From positions 2,046,001 through 2,110,000 of the forward strand of contig NZ_JBEPOC010000001.1 in assembly GCF_040546585.1 (NCBI RefSeq): a stretch of DNA of 64,000 bases, written 5' to 3'. Source of the stretch: Marmoricola sp. OAE513. Lineage in GTDB: Bacteria > Actinomycetota > Actinomycetes > Propionibacteriales > Nocardioidaceae. Made by a program: the position numbers and the translations under genes. Positions 19,236-27,509 of the stretch are shown here, one piece after another. Numbering within the stretch: the first letter of the stretch is position 1; every line of letters starts with the position of its first letter. The notes beneath the pieces were generated by a model that saw only the letters and a list, made by a program, of their open reading frames with translations, ran no database searches and was not told where the DNA came from.

Positions 19236-20669
19236 CTACGACCCGACCAAGACTTCCCGGTCGTTGTCAGTGGGGGGCACCGAGCTGCCCGGGACGCTGA
19301 ACCAGAACCCGGCTCCGCCGCCCGGCCCGGTGCCAGCGCGGACGATGCCGCCGTGCCGTTCGGCCACCGACCGGACGATCGACAGACCCAGTCCCGAGCC
19401 GGGCATCGAGCGCGACTCGGTCGAGCGGTAGAAGCGTTCGAAGACGTGCGGCAGGTCCTGCAGAGCGATGCCGGGGCCCTCGTCGCCGACCATGAGGGTG
19501 CCCTCGTGCAGCGTGACCGTGACGGTCCCGCCGGCGGGGCTCCACTTCGCCGCGTTGTCGAGCAGGTTGGTGACCGCACGCTCCAGCGCGTCGGCGTCGC
19601 CGGTCACCCACCAGGGCGCCATCCGGACGTTGAATTCGATGTCGGCGCGGCGGCGTACCCGGGTGATCGCCTGCTGGACCACCGCGGTGAGCTCGACCGG
19701 TTCGACCGTCGGGGTGACCGGTTCCTCGCGGGCGAGCTCGACGAGGTCGCCGATGAGCGTGGTCATCTCGTTGATCTGGCCACGCACGTCGTCGAGCAGC
19801 TCGGCCCGGCTCTCCGCCGACAGTCCTGCCTGCGCGTCAGCCTGCACCAGCAGGTCGAGGTTGGTCCGCAGCGACGTCAGCGGCGTCCGCAGCTCGTGAC
19901 CGGCGTCGGCGACCAGCTGTCGTTGCCGGTGCTGCGAAGCCGCGAGCGCGCGCAGCATCTCGTTGAAGGCAGACGCCAACCGGGCGACCTCGTCGCTGCC
20001 CTCGATCGGGATCGGCTCGAGACGCTGGGTGCGCGCGATCGCCTCGACGGAGGCGGTCAGGCGTCGTACGGGCCGCAGACCGTTGCGGGCCACCGCCCAG
20101 CCGGCGAGGCCGGCGATGATCATGCCGGCGATGCCGAAGAGCAGCATCACCAGACCCAGCCGGTCGAGCATCCGGTCGGTCGACTCCAACGACTGCGCCA
20201 GCACGAGGGCCTGGTCCTCGCCGGCGTTCACCGCGACCACCCGCCAGCGCTCGCCCGCGGCGTACACGGTTCGCGCGGAGTCCTCCTCCAGGCCGCGGGC
20301 GACGCGGATCTCGGTGCGGCCCAGGCCGAAGGTGTCGCTGGTGTCCGCGCTCTGCAGGAACGCCGGGTTGGTGCTCGCGTTGATGAAGATGATCTTCACG
20401 TCGGCGGCGCCGAGCGCCCAGGACGGGATCCGCTGCTCGGCGAGCACGTCGAGGGTGTCGCGCGAAGCCGCCTGGTTGGCCCGTGAGCGCAGCGACTCGT
20501 CGAGCGAATTGATCGTCTGCGTGCGCACGGTCGCGTACGCCGCGAACGCCACCACGCTGACCGCGAAGCCCACGGCGACCGTGGTCAGCAACGTGACCCT
20601 GCTGGCCAGCGAGCGCCGGTAGTGCAGGCCGGTCCAGGCGCTGCCCGTGGTCTTGTCGCCGTTGCTCAC
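19236..20669 (-). CDS. mprB: MprB-like sensor histidine kinase
   Basis: 477 residues from GTG 20669 (an alternative GTG at 20705 lies inside the regulator gene). Two membrane spans (about 22-44 and 170-192) frame an extracytoplasmic sensor, followed by HAMP, HisKA with phosphoacceptor H258 in DAGHELRTPLTSL, and HATPase_c with NLLDNAAKWSP, GDEGPGI and GSGLGLSIV. Partner of the upstream OmpR-type regulator and probably an envelope-stress sensor; in mycobacteria the orthologous pair responds to cell-wall stress and controls sigE and pepD. Confidence 0.9.
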   Translation of the reverse strand: MSNGDKTTGSAWTGLHYRRSLASRVTLLTTVAVGFAVSVVAFAAYATVRTQTINSLDESLRSRANQAASRDTLDVLAEQRIPSWALGAADVKIIFINASTNPAFLQSADTSDTFGLGRTEIRVARGLEEDSARTVYAAGERWRVVAVNAGEDQALVLAQSLESTDRMLDRLGLVMLLFGIAGMIIAGLAGWAVARNGLRPVRRLTASVEAIARTQRLEPIPIEGSDEVARLASAFNEMLRALAASQHRQRQLVADAGHELRTPLTSLRTNLDLLVQADAQAGLSAESRAELLDDVRGQINEMTTLIGDLVELAREEPVTPTVEPVELTAVVQQAITRVRRRADIEFNVRMAPWWVTGDADALERAVTNLLDNAAKWSPAGGTVTVTLHEGTLMVGDEGPGIALQDLPHVFERFYRSTESRSMPGSGLGLSIVRSVAERHGGIVRAGTGPGGGAGFWFSVPGSSVPPTDNDREVLVGS

Positions 20670-20688
20670 GCGGCGTCCGTTCCTGGGC

Positions 20689-21393
20689 TCACGTCGGTTC
20701 TTCACGCAGGACGTAGCCGACCCCGCGCACCGTGTGCAGGAGACGCGGCTCGTTCTCCGCCTCGGTCTTGCGGCGCAGGTAGCCGATGTAGACCTCGAGG
20801 CTGTTCGCGGTGGTCGGGAAGTCGAAACCCCAGACCTCCTCGAGGATGAAGGAGCGCTCGAGGACGCGGCGCGGTCGGCGCAGGAACAGCTCGAGCAGGG
20901 TGAACTCGGTCCGGGTCAGGGTCATCGAGCGTCCGCCGCGGACGACCTCGCGCGAGGCCAGGTCCATCGTCAGGTCCGCGAACTCGAGGCGCTCGTCGGG
21001 CTCGGTGGTCTCGGTGGAGACGCGTCGGAGCAGCGCCCGCAGGCGCGCGAGCAGCTCGTCGAGCGCGAACGGCTTGGTCAGGTAGTCGTCAGCTCCGGCG
21101 TCCAAGCCCTCGACCCGGTCGCCGACGGCGTCGCGGGCGGTGAGCACGAGGATCGGGACGTGGTTGCCGACCGAGCGCAGGGCTTTGGTGGTCTCGATGC
21201 CGTCGAGCCGCGGCATCATCACGTCCATCACGACGGCGTCCGGGTTGATGCTGCTGATGCCGGCGAGCGCTTCGGCACCGTCGGCTGCCATCGAGACGGT
21301 GTAGCCGTTGAACTCCAACGAGCGTCGCAGGGACTCCCGGACCGCGCGGTCGTCGTCGACGACGAGGACGTGCGGCTTCGCGTCAGTACTCAC
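20689..21393 (-). CDS. mprA: MprA-like OmpR/PhoB-family response regulator
   Basis: 234 residues. Receiver domain with phosphoacceptor D57 (AVVMDVMMP), switch Thr/Lys in LTARD and LTKPF, then a winged-helix DNA-binding domain ([10 protein letters not shown]-type loop, [55 protein letters not shown]). First gene of the regulator-kinase-protease module. The stop lies 19 bp before the kinase start. Confidence 0.92.
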   Translation of the reverse strand: MSTDAKPHVLVVDDDRAVRESLRRSLEFNGYTVSMAADGAEALAGISSINPDAVVMDVMMPRLDGIETTKALRSVGNHVPILVLTARDAVGDRVEGLDAGADDYLTKPFALDELLARLRALLRRVSTETTEPDERLEFADLTMDLASREVVRGGRSMTLTRTEFTLLELFLRRPRRVLERSFILEEVWGFDFPTTANSLEVYIGYLRRKTEAENEPRLLHTVRGVGYVLREEPT

Positions 21394-21447
21394 GGCTCAA
21401 GAGTGCCACTAGCCGCTGAGAGTGCGCTGAGACTCGGGGTCGACGGC

Positions 21448-22308
21448 TCAGAGGAGCTTGCGCGCGGCGTCGCCGGCCAGCCCGCCGTACCGGCCGCCGA
21501 ACAGGGCCGCGTGGACGAGCAGCGGGAACAGCTGGTGCAGCGGTTGCCGCTCCTGCCAGCCGTCGGCCAGCGGGTTCGCCTCCTCGTACGCCGCCAGCAC
21601 GCGCGCCTGCTGGGGCATCCCGAAGAGCGCGAGCATGGCGAGGTCGGTCTCGCGGTGACCGCCGTACGCGCACGGGTCGATGAGCACCGCGTGCCGCTCG
21701 ACGTTCCAGACGAGGTTGCCGGACCAGAGGTCGCCGTGGAGGCGCACCGGCTCCTCGCTCGGGCCGGCGAGGTCGACGATCCGGCGGACGACGCCGTCGA
21801 CGGCTTTCGCGTCCTCCGGAGAGATCTGGCCGCGGTCGGTGCACAGCCGCAGGTACGGCAGGATCCGGCGGACGGCGAAGAACTCCGGCCACGTCGGGGC
21901 CGGCTTGTTGGGCAGCGGCAGCACGCCGATGAAGCCGTCGGCCTCGGCGCCGAACTCTGCGACCACTGAGGAGTGCAGGGCGGCGAGCGCACGTCCGAAC
22001 TCGGTCGCCGCCTCCGGGGACGGCCTGGTCGGCTCGATCCAGCCGAGGATCAGGCAGTCCTCCTGGACGCCGAGCACCTCAGCAACCGGAGCGGCCCCGG
22101 CCTCGGCCAGCCACTCCAGGCTGCGGGCCTCGGACTCGAAGAAGCCGACGGGTGCGTGCGCCCGGGTCTTCATCAGGGCCGAGCGGCCGTCGCTCAGGCG
22201 GAGGCGTGTCGACGTACAGGTGTCGCCGCCGGCGACCGGGGAGGTGGACACGACCGCGGCTCCGAGCAGCTGCTCGGCGCGCTCTGCGACCGTCCTCATC
22301 CGGGTCAT
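21448..22308 (-). CDS. Fructosamine/ketosamine-3-kinase family protein
   Basis: 286 residues of the APH-like kinase fold. Catalytic loop LHGDLWSGNLVW and the metal-binding DPCAYGGHRETDLAM are both intact; the N-terminal GGDTCTSTRLRLSDGRSALMKTRA holds the ATP-binding Lys. Phosphorylates protein- or amino-acid-bound ketosamines, helping to reverse glycation. ATG at 22308 with AAGGATG just upstream. Next to a low-molecular-weight phosphatase, a pairing often seen for this kinase and fitting a protein-deglycation role. Confidence 0.9.
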   Translation of the reverse strand: MTRMRTVAERAEQLLGAAVVSTSPVAGGDTCTSTRLRLSDGRSALMKTRAHAPVGFFESEARSLEWLAEAGAAPVAEVLGVQEDCLILGWIEPTRPSPEAATEFGRALAALHSSVVAEFGAEADGFIGVLPLPNKPAPTWPEFFAVRRILPYLRLCTDRGQISPEDAKAVDGVVRRIVDLAGPSEEPVRLHGDLWSGNLVWNVERHAVLIDPCAYGGHRETDLAMLALFGMPQQARVLAAYEEANPLADGWQERQPLHQLFPLLVHAALFGGRYGGLAGDAARKLL

Positions 22309-22363
22309 ACGGTCATCCTTGCCCTCGGCTGGTGACGTGACCAGCCCTGGGGCGGGGATTGAC

Positions 22364-22846
22364 TCAGTCGCCCAGGCGGGCTTCGAGCTCGGCGACCAGT
22401 GCGTCGGAGGTCCGCTCCACCGTCGCGAGGACCTCGCGGAAGCCCTGGGTACCGCCGTACCAGGGATCCGGCACGTCGGGCACCGCGCCGCCCGGAACGA
22501 CCTCGGGATCCCACTCGCGGAACAGGTGCACCCGGTCGTGGAGCCCGGTCGGCAGCTGGTCGAGGACGTCCGCCTCGTTGCTGGAGTCCATCACCAGGAT
22601 CAGGTCGTGGTCGAACCACGACGGCCCGAACTGCCGCGCCCGGTGCCGGCTCGCGTCGTACCCGGCATCGGTGAGCACGGCGGCGGTCCGGGAATCCATC
22701 GGTTCGCCGACGTGCCAGCCACCGGTGCCGCAGCTCTCGACGGTGACCCGGTCGTCGAGCCCGGCCTCGGCGAGGCGAGCGTTCAGGACGACGTCGGCGG
22801 TGGGGGAGCGGCAGATGTTGCCGAGGCAGACGACGGCGATCTTCAA
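22364..22846 (-). CDS. Low molecular weight protein-tyrosine phosphatase
   Basis: 160 residues. P-loop CLGNICRS with C7 and R13, and the general-acid Asp in the DVPDPWYGG loop: complete LMW-PTP signature. Begins with TTG at 22846, four bases after the stop of the membrane-protein gene, so probably co-transcribed with it. Could act on phosphotyrosine proteins or, next to the ketosamine kinase, on sugar-phosphate adducts. Confidence 0.93.
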   Translation of the reverse strand: MKIAVVCLGNICRSPTADVVLNARLAEAGLDDRVTVESCGTGGWHVGEPMDSRTAAVLTDAGYDASRHRARQFGPSWFDHDLILVMDSSNEADVLDQLPTGLHDRVHLFREWDPEVVPGGAVPDVPDPWYGGTQGFREVLATVERTSDALVAELEARLGD

Positions 22847-22850
22847 CGGG

Positions 22851-23231
22851 TCAGCTGGTCTCGGGGAGGATCGCGTTCACGATGACGCCGGCGATCGAGA
22901 TCACGATGGCGCCGAAGACCGCGGTCCAGAAGCCGTCCACGTGGAAGTGCAGCCCGAAGGTGTCGGCGACCTTGCTGGTCAGGAGCAGCATCAGCCCGTT
23001 GGTCACGAACAGCATCAGGCCCAGGGTGAGCACGATCAAGGGCAGGGCGAGCAGGTTGACGACCGGGCGCACGAACCCGGTGATCGCTCCGAAGATCGCG
23101 CCGACGATGACCAGGGAGACGATCTTGTCGGTGTCGGTGTCCGCCCCGGCGAGGCTGATCCCGTCGAAGAGCCAGACGGCCGCACCGACGGCGAGGGCGT
23201 TGGCGATGAGCCAGATCACGAACTTCGTCAT
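22851..23231 (-). CDS. Small four-span membrane protein, 'phage holin family 4' / YvlD-like
   Basis: 126 residues with four hydrophobic segments (FVIWLIANALAVGAAVWLF; IVSLVIVGAIFGAITGFVRP; LALPLIVLTLGLMLFVTNGLMLLL; TAVFGAIVISIAGVIVNAIL). The 'RPVVNLLALPLIVLTLGL' phrase marks this widespread family. It is not evidence of a prophage: the family is chromosomal and of unknown function, with some members linked to envelope stress. Confidence 0.88.
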   Translation of the reverse strand: MTKFVIWLIANALAVGAAVWLFDGISLAGADTDTDKIVSLVIVGAIFGAITGFVRPVVNLLALPLIVLTLGLMLFVTNGLMLLLTSKVADTFGLHFHVDGFWTAVFGAIVISIAGVIVNAILPETS

Positions 23232-23259
23232 GACCTCACCCTAGCGATCAGGCCGGAGG

Positions 23260-24234
23260 TCAGGTCAGTGCCGGCGGTGCTTCGTGGACGTGCTCCGGGT
23301 CGGCGTTGCGGGCGGCCTGCGCGACCAGGATGCCGGCCACGACGGCGACGCAGCCGATGACCGCGACCACGCCGAGGGACTCCCCGAACCAGGCCCAGCC
23401 GAGCGCGGAGACGCCGATCGGCTCCAGCATCGCGATCACCGTGACGGTCGTGGCCCGCACGAACCCGAGGGCGAACAGCTCGGCGAAGAACGGGATGACC
23501 GTGCCCATCACCACGACCCACCCCAGCACCACCCACAACGGCAGGTGCCCGCCGTCGAGACGACCGAGCAGCGAGACCCGGTCGCCCAGCGAGCCGGTGT
23601 CGAACCCGGTCAGCGGCACGACCACGTTGAGCGCGACCGTGGCGACACCGAACGACCACAGGATCAGCTGGAGCGGCTCGAGCCTCGGGCCGTCGCCGGA
23701 CATCGCCGTCTCGCCGATCACGAAGTACGCCGCGAAGCACGCCGCAGCCGCGAGCCCGGCGAGCACGCCGAGCCCGTCGAACTTTGCTCCCTGCCAGACC
23801 TCCGTCGCTGCGGCCAGACCGCCGACCGCGAGCACGAGACCCACCCAGAGCGACCTGCTGACCTGCTCGCGCAGGACCACCCGCGCGTACAGCGCGACGA
23901 GGATCGGTGCCTGGTACTCGAGCAGCAGAGCCATCCCGACGGGCAACCGGTCGATGGCCACGAAGTAGGTCCACTGCAGTGCGGCGACCCCGACCAGGCC
24001 GTGCGCGAGGACGAGGACGAGCAGTCGGCCGGTAGGACGCTGCAGCGAGCTGCGGCGGAACACCAGGGCGACGACGAGCAGGATCAGGAAGGTGAAGGTC
24101 GCCCGGATCGAGGTCAGCATCGCGGCGTCGACACCGGCACGCAGGGCCACCCGCGAGACGCCCGCGTTGACCGTGAACAGCGTCGCCCCGAGGACGACCA
24201 GCCCGACTCCGAGAGTGGGGCTGCGACGGGTCAC
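23260..24234 (-). CDS. EamA/DMT-family exporter
   Basis: 324 residues with about ten hydrophobic helices in two EamA repeats (WTYFVAIDRLPVGMALLLEYQAPILVALYARVVLREQVSRS in the first, ATTVTVIAMLEPIGVSALGWAWFGESLGVVAVIGCVAVVAGILV in the second). Starts at GTG 24234. The family exports metabolites such as amino acids; the substrate cannot be read. Last of a run of minus-strand genes; the ncRNA candidate lies upstream. Confidence 0.85.
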   Translation of the reverse strand: MTRRSPTLGVGLVVLGATLFTVNAGVSRVALRAGVDAAMLTSIRATFTFLILLVVALVFRRSSLQRPTGRLLVLVLAHGLVGVAALQWTYFVAIDRLPVGMALLLEYQAPILVALYARVVLREQVSRSLWVGLVLAVGGLAAATEVWQGAKFDGLGVLAGLAAAACFAAYFVIGETAMSGDGPRLEPLQLILWSFGVATVALNVVVPLTGFDTGSLGDRVSLLGRLDGGHLPLWVVLGWVVVMGTVIPFFAELFALGFVRATTVTVIAMLEPIGVSALGWAWFGESLGVVAVIGCVAVVAGILVAQAARNADPEHVHEAPPALT

Positions 24235-24395
24235 CCGACCACTCTAGGGGCGTGCCGGGGAGGGCGATTTGGCGGGGCGAGTCCCGGTTGCGGGTGATTT
24301 CGGGTGTCACCCGGGCGGCTGGCCGGGCTAGGCCAGCAGCAGGCCCGGGCAGGCCGCCTCTTGCGCCGGACCGGTCGCCTGCAATCTAGTGACCC

Positions 24396-24568
24396 CAAGC
24401 AGCAGCCGCGACGCCAGGGGAGGGAGCACCACAGACGCCGAAGCTAGCCCCCAGACGTTGGATCGGGCGGTCAGTGCCAACCCCCCCATGGTGCACGGCC
24501 GTCACTGAAACGCTCCAACGCGGCTTCGGAAAGGCGCGTGCCCGGGAGTGGGAGCTCCCGGGCACGCG
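24396..24568 (+). ncRNA. Candidate structured RNA with C-rich loops (6C-RNA-like)
   Basis: The 364-bp gap 24235-24598 has no credible gene but a nested fold on the plus strand: CCGAAGC (24438-24444) with GCTTCGG (24523-24529), CGTTGGA (24456-24462) with TCCAACG (24514-24520), and TCAGTG (24471-24476) with CACTGA (24503-24508). A five-C bulge (24448-24452) and a seven-C loop (24481-24487, closed by CCA/TGG) sit in unpaired positions. A strong terminator hairpin follows at 24535-24568. C-rich loops next to stable stems are the hallmark of actinobacterial 6C RNA, as I remember it. The 5' end is a guess. The left part, 24235-24395, holds only G/C-rich sequence. Confidence 0.55.
24535..24568. terminator. 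Strong hairpin terminator after the RNA candidate / the sensor-kinase gene
   Basis: Perfect 14-bp stem (24535-24548 with 24555-24568) and 6-nt loop TGGGAG. It can end the plus-strand RNA candidate and the minus-strand kinase gene that stops at 24599. Confidence 0.75.
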
Positions 24569-24598
24569 GCGCGTTCGTCTGCTTGGCAGCTCGTCGCC

Positions 24599-26050
24599 TC
24601 AGCGCTCGTCGTTGCGGTGCAGCGCCTCGGGGAGGCTCAGCGTGAAGACCGACCCGCCGCTGCGCCCGGGTGCGTAGGAGATCAGTCCGCCCTGCCCCTG
24701 CGCGAGCGTCTGCACGACGTGCAGGCCCAGGCCGGTGCCGACCTTGGCGGTGCCACCGGCACGGGAGAACTCGCGGAACAGGTGCGGCCGGAACTCCTCC
24801 GGCACGCCGCTGCCCTGGTCCTCGACGTCGATGCAGACCAGGCAGTCGTGCTCGGTGCTCGGCCGGATCCGGATGCGGACCGGTGGCTCGCCGTACTTGT
24901 GGGCGTTGGAGATGAGGTTGCCGAGCATCTGCTGGAGCCGCAGCGGGTCGGCGCGGATCCAGCGCCGATCGCTGACCTCGACGAGGGAGGTGTGCAGCGG
25001 CTGGTCCTCGATCACCGCCTCGACGACGACGGCCGGGTCGATGTCCTGGCTGTCGATGCGCAAGGTGCCGCGCTGGACCTGGGCGGCCACCAGCAGGTCG
25101 CCCGTGATGCCGTCGAGCAGGCGGGCCTGCCGTGAGATCGAGTGCAGCATGCGGTCGACGTGCACCTGCTCGAGGTCGTCCTCGAGGAGCGTCTCGGTGA
25201 TCGCGCAGAGCACGGCGACCGGACCGCGGATCTCGTGCGCGGTCGTGGCGATCGCGTTGCGCACCTGACCGAGCGCCTCGCCGATCTCCTGGAGGTAGAG
25301 CAGCAGCGACGTCGCGCTGTGCCGCAGGGTGACCTGGATCGGGCTGTCGTGCAGGGTCGCCTCGAACTCGACGTCACCGGTCAGCCTGGTGTTGACGATC
25401 GCAGCGGCGATCTCCGGGTTGATGCTGTGCAGGGGTTCGCCGACCCGGGCCTCGGCGTCGATGATCGCGCGGGCGGCCTCGTTGATGGAGACCAGCCGGT
25501 ACGGCGGCTCAGCGCGTACCTCGATGACACCGAACGGTGCCAGGGACAAGGCGTCCAGCGCGGACGGCTCGACCACCGGCGCCGGCGCGACACGGGGCCG
25601 CGACGTCGTGGGCGCCAACGAGATGCGCGTCGAGGTGTCGACGGGGACTGGCCCGATCGGGCGGCCGTCGACGATGTCGCGGATGGTGTCGAGGATGCGC
25701 CCCAGCGAGGTGCCCTTCTGCAGGTAGCCGTCGGCACCGGTCGCCATGGCGCGCTCGGCCATCTGCGCGGCCTCGAAGCCCGACAGCACGATGATGCGTG
25801 CCTCCGGGGCGAGCGCGCGGATGTGCGGCAACGCCTCGAGCCCGTCCATCACCGGCATCGAGAGGTCGAGCAGCACGATGTCCGGGACGGTCTCGCGAAC
25901 CATCTCGATGCCGGCCTGGCCGTCGCCGGCCTCGCCGACCACGGTCATGCCGCCCCGGATCAGGGCGAAGCGCAGCAGCTCGCGGAGGTCGGCGGTGTCG
26001 TCGACGATCACGACGCGCAGCGTGTCGGTCTGCACCATCTCGGAGGTCAT
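24599..26050 (-). CDS. Hybrid response regulator-histidine kinase (REC-PAS-like-HisKA-HATPase)
   Basis: 483 residues. Order: receiver domain (about 10-130) with phosphoacceptor D62 in IVLLDLSMP; a PAS-like middle (about 165-260); HisKA with H272 in ATTAHEIRGPVAVL; HATPase_c with NLISNAHKYGE, VEDQGSGVP and GTGLGLHVVQTLA. No membrane span, so the input must come from partners or the N-terminal REC domain. The ATG overlaps the stop of the 204-residue membrane protein (ATGA 26047-26050). An N-terminal receiver feeding its own kinase core suggests a phosphorelay with another kinase. Confidence 0.87.
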   Translation of the reverse strand: MTSEMVQTDTLRVVIVDDTADLRELLRFALIRGGMTVVGEAGDGQAGIEMVRETVPDIVLLDLSMPVMDGLEALPHIRALAPEARIIVLSGFEAAQMAERAMATGADGYLQKGTSLGRILDTIRDIVDGRPIGPVPVDTSTRISLAPTTSRPRVAPAPVVEPSALDALSLAPFGVIEVRAEPPYRLVSINEAARAIIDAEARVGEPLHSINPEIAAAIVNTRLTGDVEFEATLHDSPIQVTLRHSATSLLLYLQEIGEALGQVRNAIATTAHEIRGPVAVLCAITETLLEDDLEQVHVDRMLHSISRQARLLDGITGDLLVAAQVQRGTLRIDSQDIDPAVVVEAVIEDQPLHTSLVEVSDRRWIRADPLRLQQMLGNLISNAHKYGEPPVRIRIRPSTEHDCLVCIDVEDQGSGVPEEFRPHLFREFSRAGGTAKVGTGLGLHVVQTLAQGQGGLISYAPGRSGGSVFTLSLPEALHRNDER

Positions 26051-26661
26051 TCGCGGGTGCTCGTTTCTGCAGGTGAGGTGGTCGGCTCAGGGATGTCGAG
26101 AGCGGCAGGAGCACTGCGGACGAGGCCGTGCCCGCTCTCGGCGGACCCGAGGAGGTCGGTGATGATCCGGCTCGCTGCGGCGATGGAGGACGTCAGCGCC
26201 TCCTGAGAGCGGCCCGGCTGGTTGAGGTCGAGGGCCATCTTGGCGACGACCAGTCCCTGCAGCACGGTGTCGTTGAGCTCGAGGGCCTGACGCTCGCGCT
26301 GGCGCAGGTCGTCGAAGAGCTGGGCGCCGTGCATCAGCGAGGAGTAGTTGCGGCGCAGGGTCCAGTAGTACATCGCGGTGAGCGCGCCGACGACGTCCCA
26401 GATCGCCAGCGGCCAGCCCCAGGCCGTCCGCATCGCGAGTCCCTGGGTGTCGCTGATCCCGAAGGTCGGGAGCAGCATGTGCAGGGCGTGCGCACCGTGG
26501 TGGACCGAGCAGGTGAAGAAGATCGCGCCGGTGGCGGCGCCGAGCGGGTTGGTCCGCAGCTGGTGGCTCTTCGCCAGCGGGACGACGATCGCGAGGGTGA
26601 TCAGGAAGTACGCGACCATGATGACGGCGTTGCAGGCCATACCGATCTGCCAGGACGTCAT
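26047..26661 (-). CDS. Membrane protein with degenerate DHp (HisKA_3-like) helix, no ATPase domain
   Basis: 204 residues: about four membrane helices (first 110 residues, with the His-rich phrase SVHHGAHALHM between spans) and a cytoplasmic helical segment RQRERQALELNDTVLQGLVVAKMALDL. That segment reads like the NarL-type kinase dimerisation helix (ER..LARELHD..Q.L), but the phosphoacceptor His is Asn130 (LND) and no HATPase domain follows. ATG at 26661 overlaps the upstream gene's TGA and its own stop overlaps the hybrid kinase start, so all three are coupled. Probably a membrane sensor/dimerisation partner; function unknown. Confidence 0.72.
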   Translation of the reverse strand: MTSWQIGMACNAVIMVAYFLITLAIVVPLAKSHQLRTNPLGAATGAIFFTCSVHHGAHALHMLLPTFGISDTQGLAMRTAWGWPLAIWDVVGALTAMYYWTLRRNYSSLMHGAQLFDDLRQRERQALELNDTVLQGLVVAKMALDLNQPGRSQEALTSSIAAASRIITDLLGSAESGHGLVRSAPAALDIPEPTTSPAETSTRE

Positions 26662-27374
26662 GCTCCGGCCCCGCTCACCGTGAGGGCCCCGAGGAGGACC
26701 GAGGAGGCGATCATCCAGGCGCACGCCGAGCGGGGCCAGAAGTCGAAGGAAGACAACCGCAGGTCGACCGCGCGGCCGAGCCGGAGCATCCGGACGCACG
26801 CGACGACGACAGCGATCTCCCAGCCGGCGCAGGCCAGGTCCCAGGGACCGAGAGCCTCAGGGGTCGGCATCAGACCGAGCGGAAGCCCGACGGTGCGGGT
26901 CGCGGCCCAGAGCGCGACGACGGCGGCGTTGCCGACCAGGCCGACGAGAAGCAGCCTGCGCGACGGCGTCAGCACGACGGCGACGGACCAGAGGATCTGC
27001 GCGATCGCCGAGAAGGCGAAGAACAGACCGAAGAGCGGGAGCTCGCGGAAGTGCGCCGGCCCCATCGCGGCGTGCACGCCGGACGCGGCCGTCGAGCTGA
27101 TCACGGCGATCGGCAGCAGTGCGGCGCCGGTCGCTCGGCGCACGGTCGAGAAGACCAGCGGCGGCGCCACCGTGGCGACGCCGAGCGAACCGGAAGCGAT
27201 CTGACGGTGCAGCTCGGCGACGCGACCCTCGTGCTCGTCGCGGGGTGGCTGGAGCCGCCGTCCTCCGACCAGCTGCGGCCCCAGGAGCACTCCCAGGCCC
27301 AGCAGGCCGATCACCAGGACGGCGTAGTGCACGCCGTGCGCGAGCGAGCCCGCACCGACCGACAGCACGTTCAT
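26658..27374 (-). CDS. Polytopic membrane protein, first gene of the sensor operon
   Basis: 238 residues with six or so hydrophobic helices; histidines recur near helix ends (SLAHGVHYAVLV, SGVHAAMGPAHFRE). ATG at 27374 with GAAAGAGG (27381-27388); the upstream in-frame part is not protein-like. I do not recognise the family. Overlapping ATGA junctions with the next two genes suggest a membrane sensory complex; the histidines could ligate a metal or haem (inference). Confidence 0.7.
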   Translation of the reverse strand: MNVLSVGAGSLAHGVHYAVLVIGLLGLGVLLGPQLVGGRRLQPPRDEHEGRVAELHRQIASGSLGVATVAPPLVFSTVRRATGAALLPIAVISSTAASGVHAAMGPAHFRELPLFGLFFAFSAIAQILWSVAVVLTPSRRLLLVGLVGNAAVVALWAATRTVGLPLGLMPTPEALGPWDLACAGWEIAVVVACVRMLRLGRAVDLRLSSFDFWPRSACAWMIASSVLLGALTVSGAGA

Positions 27375-27509
27375 CGGTTCCCTCTTTCCCACCACCGCAC
27401 ATCCCCCGATGCGGCGGCCCCTGCGTTCAGGGTAGTCCGGAAAGGGACTAACGGACCAGATCATGCGAAAGAATGCCGAAATGGCTAAACCGGACATAGT
27501 CCGATCGGG

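Noticed and set aside
22851-23231. Prophage, suggested by a 'phage holin family' protein
   Set aside because: No other phage gene nearby; the family is a normal chromosomal membrane protein.
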